In this document: piece by piece, positions 48,738 through 56,013 of the stretch | How positions within the stretch are numbered: the stretch's first letter is position 1 | How the letters are laid out: each line of letters opens with the position of its first letter | From: Gammaproteobacteria bacterium | GTDB taxonomy: Bacteria > Pseudomonadota > Gammaproteobacteria > Ga0077554 > Ga007554 | Length of the DNA stretch: 64,000 bases | Direction of reading: 5' to 3' | Assembly: GCA_040183005.1 (NCBI GenBank) | Contig: JAMPIW010000004.1 | Coordinates: 1 to 64,000, forward strand | Notes under the pieces: model-generated | The model's database searches: none | Told to the model about the DNA's origin: nothing | Seen by the model: the letters and a program-made list of their open reading frames with translations, nothing else | Program-made: the position numbers and the translations under genes

Positions 48738-49700
48738 GTGGCAGGCGGCGAAACCACCGTCTACCTCAACCCGCGCTGGGGCGACGGCATTCATTACGAA
48801 AAAACCACCAAAGCCAGCGGCCTCATCGAACACCGCCATTACCTCTACGCCACCGCGCCCATCGCAGCCGCAACCACCCACCACGGCTACACCGGCCACG
48901 AACACCTCGACGGCCTGGGTTTGATCCACATGAATGCGCGGGTGTATGATCCGGCTATTGGACGCTTCCTCCAGGCGGATCCGATTGGGTTTGAGGGGGG
49001 ATTGAATCTTTATGGGTATGCGGACGGCAATCCAACCTCAATGGTTGATCTTTCCGGCCAGGAAACCGGATATGTTTCCAACTGTTCACAGCGAGGTACT
49101 TGCGCCACACCACAGACAAGTTTCAGCGTAGTTGCATCGATAATCGACTTCTTTACAGGATCAAACGTAAATCGCGTATCAATTGGATGCTGCGGGCCGC
49201 AATTTGATAGATCGATAGAGCGCTTAACGCCGGAGCTTTGGCTCCTGATGCCGATTAGGGCGGGAACATTTGCGAGCGGTGTTGCAAGGGGAGCATCCGA
49301 ACTCGCAGCCTTTGAGGCCTATGGAATCAAAGCAGAGCGAGTTCTGTCTGGTGCCAACGACAAAGTGGCAGTGATTGGCAGGACAATGGGCAATGCCGAG
49401 ACCAAGGGGGTTCGTGGCTATGCCGAAGCACTGCGAAATCAGGGTTACAATGTTGATATTTTTGACGGTAGTTTAGTCTCAGATGCGGCTCAGCGTGAGT
49501 TTGCTCAGCTAACCGCCGGAGGCAGGCGGCTCACAAATCAAGAGTTGTTTCAAACTCAAATGTATCAAGAAAACAAACTGTGGGCGGCAAAGATCAAAAC
49601 CGAAGGATACACGGTTATTGATCTTGGATACCCAAGCATGTATAGCTTCAGTCCGTTTTACACAATGGAGAAGCAAACTATTTTCTCGGGTGGGAAATAG
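48738..49700 (+). pseudogene. RHS-family C-terminal fragment with toxin tip A
   Basis: The frame opens after a TAG and a GTG at 48738. It starts inside the RHS core (GGETTVYLNPRW), passes the RHS repeats-associated core end (HMNARVYDPAIGRFLQADP, FEGGLNLYGYADGNP) and then a unique tip of about 210 residues with KVAVIGRTMGNAETKGVRGY, NQGYNVDIFDGSLVSDAAQR and FSPFYTMEKQ. Compared with the copy at 56503 it lacks about 60 core residues between HYLYA and TAPI. The missing N-terminus makes secretion unlikely, so it is probably a silent cassette. The tip's activity cannot be read from motifs I know. Confidence 0.7.
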
Positions 49701-49702
49701 CG

Positions 49703-50140
49703 ATGGATTACTCAAACGCCCTTACTGTGTTCGATGTAGGCCTTCATTTCATGCAAGGCCTAGGTTTCAAAGGGCCACAAGTTTGTATGGAAACCTCAAA
49801 GCTGGCTGGCGACAGTTTATTATTAACGTACGATTCTGAAACGGCCGGAAGACAGGTTGAAGTCTCCTACCTCCGCGCTCAGCGTGGCCGCCCAGCTGCG
49901 ATAGTTGTCTTTATAGTCGCCAACAGTGGTAAGCGATTTTCTGTTGAGGATTGGTTGGCTGTTAATGGAAAGGCTAATGCGATTGAATTCTCAACACTCA
50001 ATAATCCCGGACTCTCCGAAAGCCTATTCATCGAGCGGTTCTGCCATGATTTCATGGAGATCTGCGACCAAAAGTTGCGAGATATTCTCACAGGCACGGT
50101 TTGGCAAGATGTTCCCATTGACTGGAAGGGTTATCGTTAA
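49703..50140 (+). CDS. candidate immunity protein A
   Basis: A 145-residue soluble protein, starting 3 bp after the RHS tip A stop (start MDYSNALTVFDVGLHFMQGL). Its position directly behind an RHS tip is the usual place for the cognate immunity gene. I recognise no family. It is lower in GC than the RHS core, as is common for tip and immunity genes. Function is inferred from position only. Confidence 0.6.
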   Translation: MDYSNALTVFDVGLHFMQGLGFKGPQVCMETSKLAGDSLLLTYDSETAGRQVEVSYLRAQRGRPAAIVVFIVANSGKRFSVEDWLAVNGKANAIEFSTLNNPGLSESLFIERFCHDFMEICDQKLRDILTGTVWQDVPIDWKGYR

Positions 50141-50181
50141 CGCGGTAAGTTGGGCTGGTAGGTTGGCGCTGAGCTTGCGAA

Positions 50182-50303
50182 GCGAGGTAGCCCGGATGAC
50201 AATCCGGGGAACCCCGCGTCGGGGTAATACGGCTATTGGATTGGATGCTGATGTTGGGTGGTTGTTCCCCGGATTGCGCTCTGCTTCATCCGGGCTACTT
50301 GCT
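50182..50303. repeat. REP/RAYT-derived element R1 (right part only)
   Basis: Begins GAGGTAGCCCGGATGACAAT and ends GCTTCATCCGGGCTACTTGCT, i.e. two REP palindromes in inverted orientation around a 60-bp spacer. It matches the right part of R2 and R3. It is joined directly to the RHS core of the next cassette, replacing about 155 bp of core that is present in the copy at 56503. Confidence 0.85.
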
Positions 50304-51093
50304 ATGCCTACGACGCCACCGGCAACCTCACCTCGCGCAAGGACAACGTCCAGAGCCTCACCGAAAGCTTCGGTTACGACGAACTCAACCGCCTCACCAG
50401 CGTCACCGGCCCCGCGTCCAAGAGCTATGCCTATTCGGCGGACGGCAACATCACCGCCAAATCCGACATGGGGGATCAATATCTCTACGGCGAAACCACC
50501 CCCGCCGGTCCCCACGCCGTCACCAGTATCAAAAAAGCCGGTGCGTTGATCGGCAGCTACAGTTACGACGCCAACGGCAACCTGCGTACCGGCGGCGGCC
50601 GTAGCTTCGCCTACACCTCCTTCAACCTCCCCAGCGCCATCACCCAAGGCACAGCGACGTCCACCTTCACCTACGACGCCGACCACGCCCGCGCCACCCA
50701 GGTGGCAGGCGGCGAAACCACCGTCTACCTCAACCCGCGCTGGGACGACGGCATCCACTTTGAGAAGACTACCAAAGCCAGCGGCCTCATCGAACACCGC
50801 CATTACCTCTACGCCGGCAACACCCCCATCGCCCTCTACACCACGCGGAGCGACAACACCAGCAGCACAAGATACCTGCACAAAGACCACCTCGGCTCGG
50901 TGGATGCCATCACCAACGAAACCGGCGCGTTAGTGGAGCGCCTCAGCTACGACGCCTGGGGCAAACGCCGCCAAGGCAACTGGCTCGACGCCACAGCGCC
51001 CATTACAGGCGCAACCACCCACCACGGCTATACCGGGCACGAACACCTCGACGGCCTGGGTTTGATCCACATGAACGCGCGGGTGTATGATCC
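50304..51093 (+). pseudogene. RHS core fragment without start or tip
   Basis: A 263-codon piece of RHS core with YD repeats (YAYDATGNLTSRKDN, YSYDANGNLRTGGG, DHLGSVDAITNETGALVERL) and the core end GLIHMNARVYDPA. By eye it is nearly identical at the DNA level to 56669-57462. R1 cuts it on the left, and R2 cuts it on the right inside the conserved VYDPAIGRF motif, where the REP end adds SSK and a stop. No tip follows in frame. Confidence 0.85.
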
Positions 51094-51407
51094 AGCAAGT
51101 AGCAAGTAGCCTGGGTTGAGCGTTTTTGCGAAACCCGGGGATAATGGTTTCGAATTGTCCCCATGAATTTGGATTGCCACTGTAATGGTCGCCTATCGCC
51201 GCAACTTCATTCCTGGAGGAAGTTATTTTTTCACGGTGACGCTGCTGGATCGTGCATCGCGGTTGTTGATCGAATGCATTGACGAGCGAGGTAGCCCGGA
51301 TGACAATCCGGGGAACCCCGCGTCGGGGCAATACGGCTATTGGATTGGATGCTGATGTTGGGTGGTTGTTCCCCGGATTGCGCTCTGCTTCATCCGGGCT
51401 ACTTGCT
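51094..51407. repeat. REP/RAYT-derived element R2 (full length)
   Basis: 314 bp with inverted ends AGCAAGTAGCC and GGCTACTTGCT. Order inside: a REP-like hairpin (CTGGGTT...AACCCGGGG), the first 104 bp of a RAYT gene (51185-51288, encoding MVAYRRNFIPGGSYFFTVTL then LLDRASRLLIE), then two inverted REPs. The RAYT frame runs into the REP and stops at 51355, giving a 56-residue product at most. This looks like a non-autonomous derivative of a RAYT-REP unit. R3 appears identical over about 300 bp. Confidence 0.88.
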
Positions 51408-51784
51408 ATCTGGTTATAAGTGCTGGGCCAGAATTTTCTGGATTTAATGTGTTGAGGAGCGGTCTATTTCGAGATACGGATACCCCAAGTAAAAATGCAA
51501 TTTATGACGTCTTTATTCCCCCAAAAAATGTGACTGACACAGAAGCCGCAAAGAGATTTATCGCCGCGTATGAATCTTATAATGAGCGTGCGCCTTATGA
51601 TTTTATACGATTCACCCCTTCATCTCTTGGTCTAAGCGGATGGAACTCTAACTCCTTTCTTTCCGCTATACCGCGAGTTGCGGGTTTCGAGTGGTCTCCG
51701 CCGCCTCTTGAGAAATATAATATATATTTCCCGGAAATTAATAACCCGGTTCCGGCGAAATATTTTCCGGCTTTTAAGCCATGA
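51408..51784 (+). pseudogene. orphan RHS-type toxin tip B
   Basis: A frame of about 125 codons that begins inside element R2 and has no RHS core: ISAGPEFSGFNVLRSGLF, KNVTDTEAAKRFIAAYESYN, LGLSGWNSNSFLSAIPRVAG. The NSNSF motif near an AG-rich helix recalls cysteine-peptidase-like tips of polymorphic toxins, but no complete triad is visible. It lies where a tip would be and overlaps the next gene by ATGA, as tip and immunity genes often do. Without a core or secretion signal it should be silent. Confidence 0.55.
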
Positions 51785-51984
51785 GGGTTCCATATGCTAA
51801 TGGGTTGTTGATAGCGTCCGCGCTTTATTTTTTTATTGTTTTGCTGTTTGGTTTATTCGGCATTCTTGAACAAGAAGCCGTCGGCATGATTGTAGTGATT
51901 TTTTTTCCAGGGATAATCATTTCTTGGCTTACTATCTTTTTTGTTTTTAAGATTTTTCATTACTATAAGCGGGCGGTTTCAATG
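51781..51984 (+). pseudogene. membrane protein (candidate immunity B), 5' part, interrupted by IS30
   Basis: Starts by ATGA overlap with tip B and encodes two membrane helices (GLLIASALYFFIVLLFGLFG and VIFFPGIIISWLTIFFVFKI). After residue 68 the frame runs into the IS30 element and ends at an unrelated stop (52071). The likely continuation is at 53085-53297. Immunity function is inferred from position behind a tip. Confidence 0.5.
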
Positions 51985-53049
51985 ACCAAGTGCAAAAAGC
52001 GCAGCGTGATGCTGCCTGAAATCGAAAGAGTCTGGTGTAAACAACTCGGCTGGGCATTTGAAGCCCAGTGACTTGCGTGGTCGGGTATTGAGTTGCCAGG
52101 CAATCGCATCCAGCTCCTCCTGCGTGAAACCACTCAAGTCACTCCCCTTGGGCAGGTACTGCCGCAACAGACCATTGGTATTCTCGTTGATGCCGCGCTG
52201 CCAGGGGCTGTGTGGATCGGCAAAATATACTTTCACCCCTGTGGTTTCTGTCAGCCGTTGGTGTGCCGCCATTTCCCTGCCTTGATCGTACGTCAACGAG
52301 AGGCGCTTTTGCGCATCAATGCGGTTGAGCACATGACTGAAGCCGGTCAACGTCGCCTCAGCAGTGGCATTTTCCATTTTTGCCAGTACCGTGAACAGCG
52401 TGGTCCGTTCCACCAGCGTACCGACAGATGAGCGATTATGCGCGCCCTTGATGAAGTCACCCTCCCAGTGGCCCGGGATCAACCGCTCTTCAATCTCAGG
52501 CGGACGGTCATGAATGCTGACCATGTCAGGAATCCGTCCGCGCCGGTCTTCGCCACGCGCACGGGGACGGCGCTTGGCATGGCCGAAACGCAACCAGCCA
52601 ATCACTTCCGTGTGCAGTTCGCCACGCGGCATGGCGTAGATGGCGGTGTAGATGGTCTCATGGGAAACCTGCAAGGTAGGGGTATCTGGATGCACAAGCG
52701 CCAGTGTGCCAGCAATCTGCTCCGGTGAGTAGCCTGCTTTCAGGTGGCGCATGACTGAATCCCACAGCGTGGTTCCCAGTCGCAGGCGACCCTCAACACG
52801 CGGCTTGATCGTGCAGCCATGCGCACGTTTGTGGGCTGCCTCGGCACGATAGCCTCCCGCCACAGCCGGTCGTCCAGGGCCGCGAGGCGTTTTCGGGCGG
52901 CTCCAGCCATTGCGCCGAAGTTCACGTGAGACGGTAGAGGCTGACCGGGTTATGGACTTGGCAATTGCGGCAGGTTTGACCCCCATCTCCAGTTGCGTTT
53001 GTATCATTGCCCGCTCTTCAATACTCAATTGATCGTAGTTTTTTCCCAT
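51979..53049 (-). CDS. IS30-family transposase
   Basis: A 356-residue transposase: N-terminal helix-turn-helix (QLSIEERAMIQTQLEMGVKP, IAKSITRSASTVSRELRRNG), then the rve-type DDE domain with the first D in GHWEGDFIKGAHNRSSVGTL, the second in LTYDQGREMAAHQ, and the E in HSPWQRGINENTNGLLRQYLP. All three are present, and the gene looks intact. Its stop overlaps the left end of the element. Confidence 0.93.
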   Translation of the reverse strand: MGKNYDQLSIEERAMIQTQLEMGVKPAAIAKSITRSASTVSRELRRNGWSRPKTPRGPGRPAVAGGYRAEAAHKRAHGCTIKPRVEGRLRLGTTLWDSVMRHLKAGYSPEQIAGTLALVHPDTPTLQVSHETIYTAIYAMPRGELHTEVIGWLRFGHAKRRPRARGEDRRGRIPDMVSIHDRPPEIEERLIPGHWEGDFIKGAHNRSSVGTLVERTTLFTVLAKMENATAEATLTGFSHVLNRIDAQKRLSLTYDQGREMAAHQRLTETTGVKVYFADPHSPWQRGINENTNGLLRQYLPKGSDLSGFTQEELDAIAWQLNTRPRKSLGFKCPAELFTPDSFDFRQHHAALFALGH

Positions 53050-53082
53050 GCAACATTATCCCCTAAAAATGTTGCACTTGGT
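51985..53082 (-). mobile_element. IS30-family insertion sequence
   Basis: The inverted ends ACCAAGTGCAA (51985-51995) and TTGCACTTGGT (53072-53082) bound the transposase gene. The repeats may extend a few bases further out (TCAATG and TCAAAA). I could not find a clean 2-3 bp target duplication, so the exact ends are uncertain. It splits a small membrane-protein gene. Confidence 0.8.
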
Positions 53083-53084
53083 TT

Positions 53085-53297
53085 TTGAGCGCGCCGCGTA
53101 ATAAAATCTATATTGATATTTTAATTGGTGTCATAGAAATACCAATTGCATTCTGGTTTAGTCAATACATTCGTTTTGAGGTAAAGGAAGCCGAATTTTT
53201 AATTGTATTCGCATTTTTTTTGATAAAAGTAGTGGCTATAGTCGTTATATGGCGGCTAGCTTTACTTGTTATTTTAACTGGCCCACATAGCGAGTAG
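53085..53297 (+). pseudogene. membrane protein (candidate immunity B), 3' part
   Basis: Immediately right of the IS30 element a frame encodes two more hydrophobic segments (IDILIGVIEIPIAFWFSQYI and FLIVFAFFLIKVVAIVVIWR) and ends at 53297. It is AT-rich like the segment left of the IS. Together the two parts would form a four-helix protein of about 135 residues. Alternatively this is the tail of a different small membrane protein. Confidence 0.4.
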
Positions 53298-53326
53298 CCA
53301 GCGTAAGCATTGTCCAATGGGGTTTG

Positions 53327-53633
53327 AGCAAGTAGCCTGGGTTGAGCGTTTTTGCGAAACCCGGGGATAATGGTTTCGAATTGTCCCCATGAATTTGGAT
53401 TGCCACTGTAATGGTCGCCTATCGCCGCAACTTCATTCCTGGAGGAAGTTATTTTTTCACGGTGACGCTGCTGGATCGTGCATCGCGGTTGTTGATCGAA
53501 TGCATTGACGAGCGAGGTAGCCCGGATGACAATCCGGGGAACCCCGCGTCGGGGCAATACGGCTATTGGATTGGATGCTGATGTTGGGTGGTTGTTCCCC
53601 GGATTGCGCTCTGCTTCATCCGGGCTACTTGCT
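53327..53633. repeat. REP/RAYT-derived element R3 (full length)
   Basis: Same structure as R2 and by eye the same sequence: AGCAAGTAGCCTGGG at the left, a RAYT 5' fragment from ATG 53411, inverted REPs, and CCGGGCTACTTGCT at the right. Toxin tip C begins at the next base. Confidence 0.88.
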
Positions 53634-53822
53634 CTTGCTTTACCACCAGGCAATAAGGCTACGATGATTCAAGAGGTGCTCGTTCCTAATGGGACGCTCT
53701 TGGAACGATCACGCGCCATTCCGATGCCTGAATGGGGTCGGATGCGCGGAGGTGCTGAGCAGTTCAAGTTGCTTGATGAAATTCCGCGTCAGAACTTTGG
53801 GCCGGGGAGGCCTCTACCATGA
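53634..53822 (+). pseudogene. orphan RHS-type toxin tip C
   Basis: About 62 codons (LALPPGNKATMIQEVLVPNG, LERSRAIPMPEWGRMRGGAE, QFKLLDEIPRQNFGPGRPLP). The GGAEQF...FGPGRPL ending resembles the C-termini of ADP-ribosyltransferase or TNT-like polymorphic toxin tips, but the fragment is too short to assign. It reads in frame out of element R3 and overlaps the next gene by ATGA. The core and most of the tip are missing. Confidence 0.5.
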
Positions 53823-54178
53823 GCGTGTCTTTTCAAGGTAAGACGTTACTGATTGATGCCCAATCAGTTCAAATGCCCTGGTCTGTGCTTGATGCAATTG
53901 AGCAAGGAGATAAGGTTTTTGTATTGCTTGATCCAGACTCGTATCTTTTGGATCCAAACTACAAAATAATGCGGAGGCAAGGAGCGCCAGCCATTAGAAA
54001 TCTTATCGCCGTTACGAAGACAGGTGCAACGTTATGGGAGGCAGAGATGCCGGAGACTTCTGATTATTACTACCGACTTAGTTCTGCCATGCCGCTAATC
54101 GCAAACTCATTCTCGTCTTACCGATGTGAGATCGATCCGAGCAACGGGGCCATCAAGAATAAGGAGTTTTTGAAGTAG
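53819..54178 (+). CDS. candidate immunity protein C
   Basis: A 119-residue protein (start MSVSFQGKTLLIDAQSVQMP) coupled to tip C by ATGA, the usual toxin-immunity overlap. It contains VFVLLDPDSYLLDPNYKIMR and NLIAVTKTGATLWEAEMPE. I recognise no named family. The stop TAG and the last codons fall at the start of element R4, so the natural C-terminus may have been altered by it. Confidence 0.55.
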   Translation: MSVSFQGKTLLIDAQSVQMPWSVLDAIEQGDKVFVLLDPDSYLLDPNYKIMRRQGAPAIRNLIAVTKTGATLWEAEMPETSDYYYRLSSAMPLIANSFSSYRCEIDPSNGAIKNKEFLK

Positions 54179-54400
54179 CAAGTAGCAAGTAGCCTGGGTT
54201 GAGCGTTTTTGCGAAACACGGGATAATGGGTTCGAATTGTCCCCATGAATTTGGATTGCCACTGTATGGTCGCAACTTCATTCCTGGAGGGAGTTATTTT
54301 TTCACGGTGACGTTGTTGGATCGTGCATCGCGGTTGTTGATCGAACGCATCGACGAGCGAGGTAGCGAGGTAGCCCGGATGACAATCCGGGGAACCCCGC
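54178..54400. repeat. REP/RAYT-derived element R4 (left part)
   Basis: Starts with a tandem AGCAAGTAGCAAGTAGCC and follows R2/R3 through the RAYT 5' fragment (ATG at 54266), but with a 10-base loss right after the start codon and several substitutions. It breaks off after the first REP (ACAATCCGGGGAACCCCGC), where tip D sequence begins; the second REP is missing. Confidence 0.82.
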
Positions 54401-54497
54401 TGGAACCAGAGCGTTGGAGTCCCTTGGGATCACTCCGACCGGATACAGGTTTGAGGTTGTTCGAGGAAAACTAAATCTTGTTATCGATACGAAATAG
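54401..54497 (+). pseudogene. orphan tail of toxin tip D
   Basis: In one frame the sequence reads AGTRALESLGITPTGYRFEV then VRGKLNLVIDTK and a stop, which looks like the C-terminal end of a tip protein. It has no upstream body, being fused directly to R4. It is recognisable mainly by position: a candidate immunity gene starts 7 bp later. Confidence 0.4.
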
Positions 54498-54503
54498 AGC
54501 ACT

Positions 54504-54863
54504 ATGAGTTCTGAATCATTATTTGTGGGCGAAGATTTGCGGTTAATCGAATTGCTCACTTATAAGCCAAGTCTAAAGCCGTCGTATGATCACATAAAGA
54601 ATTGTCTTGTGTGGGATGACGAACGTGCTGATGGCCTCACTCCGGCAGGTTATGAAATTTTATGCGACCTTTGGATTGCACGGTCATTCATACATCGTGG
54701 ATTAAGTTTTTCGACACACGAACTCGATCCAAACTACTTCAGAGTGGTATGGGAACGGGCGCTTGGGGAAAAATTCAAGTGGCCCGGATTTCAGAGGTTA
54801 ACTTTAAGCGAGGAAGACAAGATCTATTTCGAAAGGATGCGCTCGGAGGCGGGTGTGATCTGA
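54504..54863 (+). CDS. candidate immunity protein D
   Basis: A 119-residue soluble protein (start MSSESLFVGEDLRLIELLTY; later GLTPAGYEILCDLWIARSFI). The pattern GLTPAGYE resembles small proteins found downstream of polymorphic toxins, but I cannot name the family. GC content is lower than in the RHS core. Its stop TGA overlaps the first bases of element R5. Confidence 0.5.
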   Translation: MSSESLFVGEDLRLIELLTYKPSLKPSYDHIKNCLVWDDERADGLTPAGYEILCDLWIARSFIHRGLSFSTHELDPNYFRVVWERALGEKFKWPGFQRLTLSEEDKIYFERMRSEAGVI

Positions 54864-54971
54864 GCGAGGTACCGGGGAACCTCGCGTCGGGGCAATACGG
54901 CTATTGGATTGGATGCTGATGTTGGGTGGTTGTTCCCCGGATTGCGCTCTGCTTCATCCGGGCTACTTGCT
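54862..54971. repeat. REP/RAYT-derived element R5 (right part, decayed)
   Basis: Matches the right part of R1-R3, with a small loss in the first REP (GAGGTACCGGGGAACCTCG) and an intact second REP ending CCGGGCTACTTGCT. Its right end overlaps the last codons of hicA on the other strand. Confidence 0.82.
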
Positions 54972-55187
54972 CAAAAACTCCTCCGTCTCAACCCCCGCCT
55001 GCTTGAGAATGGCCCGGAGCGTCCCTTCCGGCATATCGCCGGGATGATTGGGAATGGTCGTGTAGCAGTTGGTGTGTGGGTTGAACCAGATTTCATGGCT
55101 ACCCGCCGCCTGGCGGTCGAACTCAAACCCCAACTGTTTTAACCGCTTGACGATCTCGCGGTAACGAAAGCCTGCCAGTCGTCCCAT
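54963..55187 (-). CDS. hicA: HicA-type mRNA interferase toxin
   Basis: A 74-residue double-stranded-RNA-binding-fold ribonuclease. The HicA signature is clear: FRYREIVKRLKQLGFEFDRQ, the catalytic histidine in GSHEIWFN, and TIPNHPGDMPEGTLRAILKQ. The last codons (LSK and stop) are supplied by the end of element R5. It overlaps hicB by one base; the toxin comes second in this operon. Confidence 0.9.
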   Translation of the reverse strand: MGRLAGFRYREIVKRLKQLGFEFDRQAAGSHEIWFNPHTNCYTTIPNHPGDMPEGTLRAILKQAGVETEEFLSK

Positions 55188-55417
55188 TAGCCGCTCACCA
55201 CCAGCGGGTAATCGAAAGAGTCCTCGGTTTCTTTGAGGTGGACGGCGCCTTGGCGCTCGGCTTGCGCTTCCAGAAGTTTCTTGGCCACATCGCGGGCGAT
55301 TTCCAAGGTCTCGGTCACGGTGCGCCCTTGAGCCACCAAGCCCGGAATGTCATCGGATGTCGCCAGGTAGACGCCTTCCGGCAAGTGTTCAATATGTAAA
55401 TTAACGATCTGTTCCAT
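55187..55417 (-). CDS. hicB: HicB-type antitoxin
   Basis: A 76-residue partner of HicA with the partial RNase-H-like fold: LHIEHLPEGVYLATSDDIPG, then LVAQGRTVTETLEIARDVAK. It lacks a C-terminal DNA-binding domain, so autoregulation by HicB alone is doubtful. First gene of the hicBA pair. Confidence 0.85.
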   Translation of the reverse strand: MEQIVNLHIEHLPEGVYLATSDDIPGLVAQGRTVTETLEIARDVAKKLLEAQAERQGAVHLKETEDSFDYPLVVSG

Positions 55418-55523
55418 AGCTTACCTCTGTGCGTTAAACGGCGGCCTTGTTCCGGCGCCACGATTCATACTTGATGATCATCCATTCGATCAATTCCTTA
55501 CGCTTTACCCATCCACCGCACTT

Positions 55524-55826
55524 CTATCCATCCTCCCACGGCTTCTTCTCCCGCCCCGCGACATCGCGGCTGCCGTGCATGACGGCGAGGATCAATACGC
55601 GGTTCGGCTCCAGACGGTACATCACGCGATAGCCTTGCACGATAATTTCCCGCAGAGTTTTGTCCTCGGCCTCTGGAATCATGCGCCCGCTTTCCGAGAA
55701 GTCCCCGAGCCGCCGGGTAGCGAGCACGACCTTTTCACCGAAACGCTGAGCATAAAACGCCGAGTCGCGGCTGATGTAATGCACGATGTCATCGAGATCG
55801 TCGCGCGCGTTATTCAGACCACTCAA
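55524..55826 (-). CDS. ParE/RelE-family toxin, possibly frameshifted at its start
   Basis: A 100-residue protein with the ParE fold: LDDIVHYISRDSAFYAQRF, VVLATRRLGDFSESGRMIPE, and IIVQGYRVMYRLEPNRVLIL. The normal family start (MRVEWSE...) is encoded from an ATG at 55834 but runs into TAA after seven codons; the toxin frame continues one base out of phase. It could be rescued by the TTG at 55826, which overlaps the antitoxin stop as TTGA. Thus it is either a pseudogene or a gene with a TTG start. Confidence 0.75.
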   Translation of the reverse strand: MSGLNNARDDLDDIVHYISRDSAFYAQRFGEKVVLATRRLGDFSESGRMIPEAEDKTLREIIVQGYRVMYRLEPNRVLILAVMHGSRDVAGREKKPWEDG

Positions 55827-56008
55827 CGCGCATGGTTCAAGTATCGCTTTTCCATCTCCTCCTGCGAGGTGATCTTGCCCTCTTCAGCCGCCTGGAGCGA
55901 ACGCTCCAGCTTCTGGCGCACATAGAGGGCGTGCATAGCATCGTCAAAAGTGGCCTGCTCGGGCAGGTGATCGACGACGTCCTGGATGATCTGTTTAACG
56001 GTTTGCAT
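55823..56008 (-). CDS. antitoxin partner of the ParE-type toxin
   Basis: A 61-residue helical protein (VKQIIQDVVDHLPEQATFDD, MHALYVRQKLERSLQAAEEG) directly upstream of and overlapping the toxin. Small proteins of this sequence type commonly precede RelE/ParE toxins. It has no obvious ribbon-helix-helix at the start. Confidence 0.78.
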   Translation of the reverse strand: MQTVKQIIQDVVDHLPEQATFDDAMHALYVRQKLERSLQAAEEGKITSQEEMEKRYLNHAR

Positions 56009-56013
56009 GATGA

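Noticed and set aside
50024-50890. Gly/Val-rich minus-strand frames over the RHS cores (also 56479-57255)
   Set aside because: They are antisense shadows of the RHS repeats; their apparent similarity to each other only reflects the duplicated core.
50182-54971. CRISPR-like regular repeats
   Set aside because: The repeats are few, of unequal spacing, palindromic and related to RAYT/REP elements; there are no short unique spacers and no cas genes.
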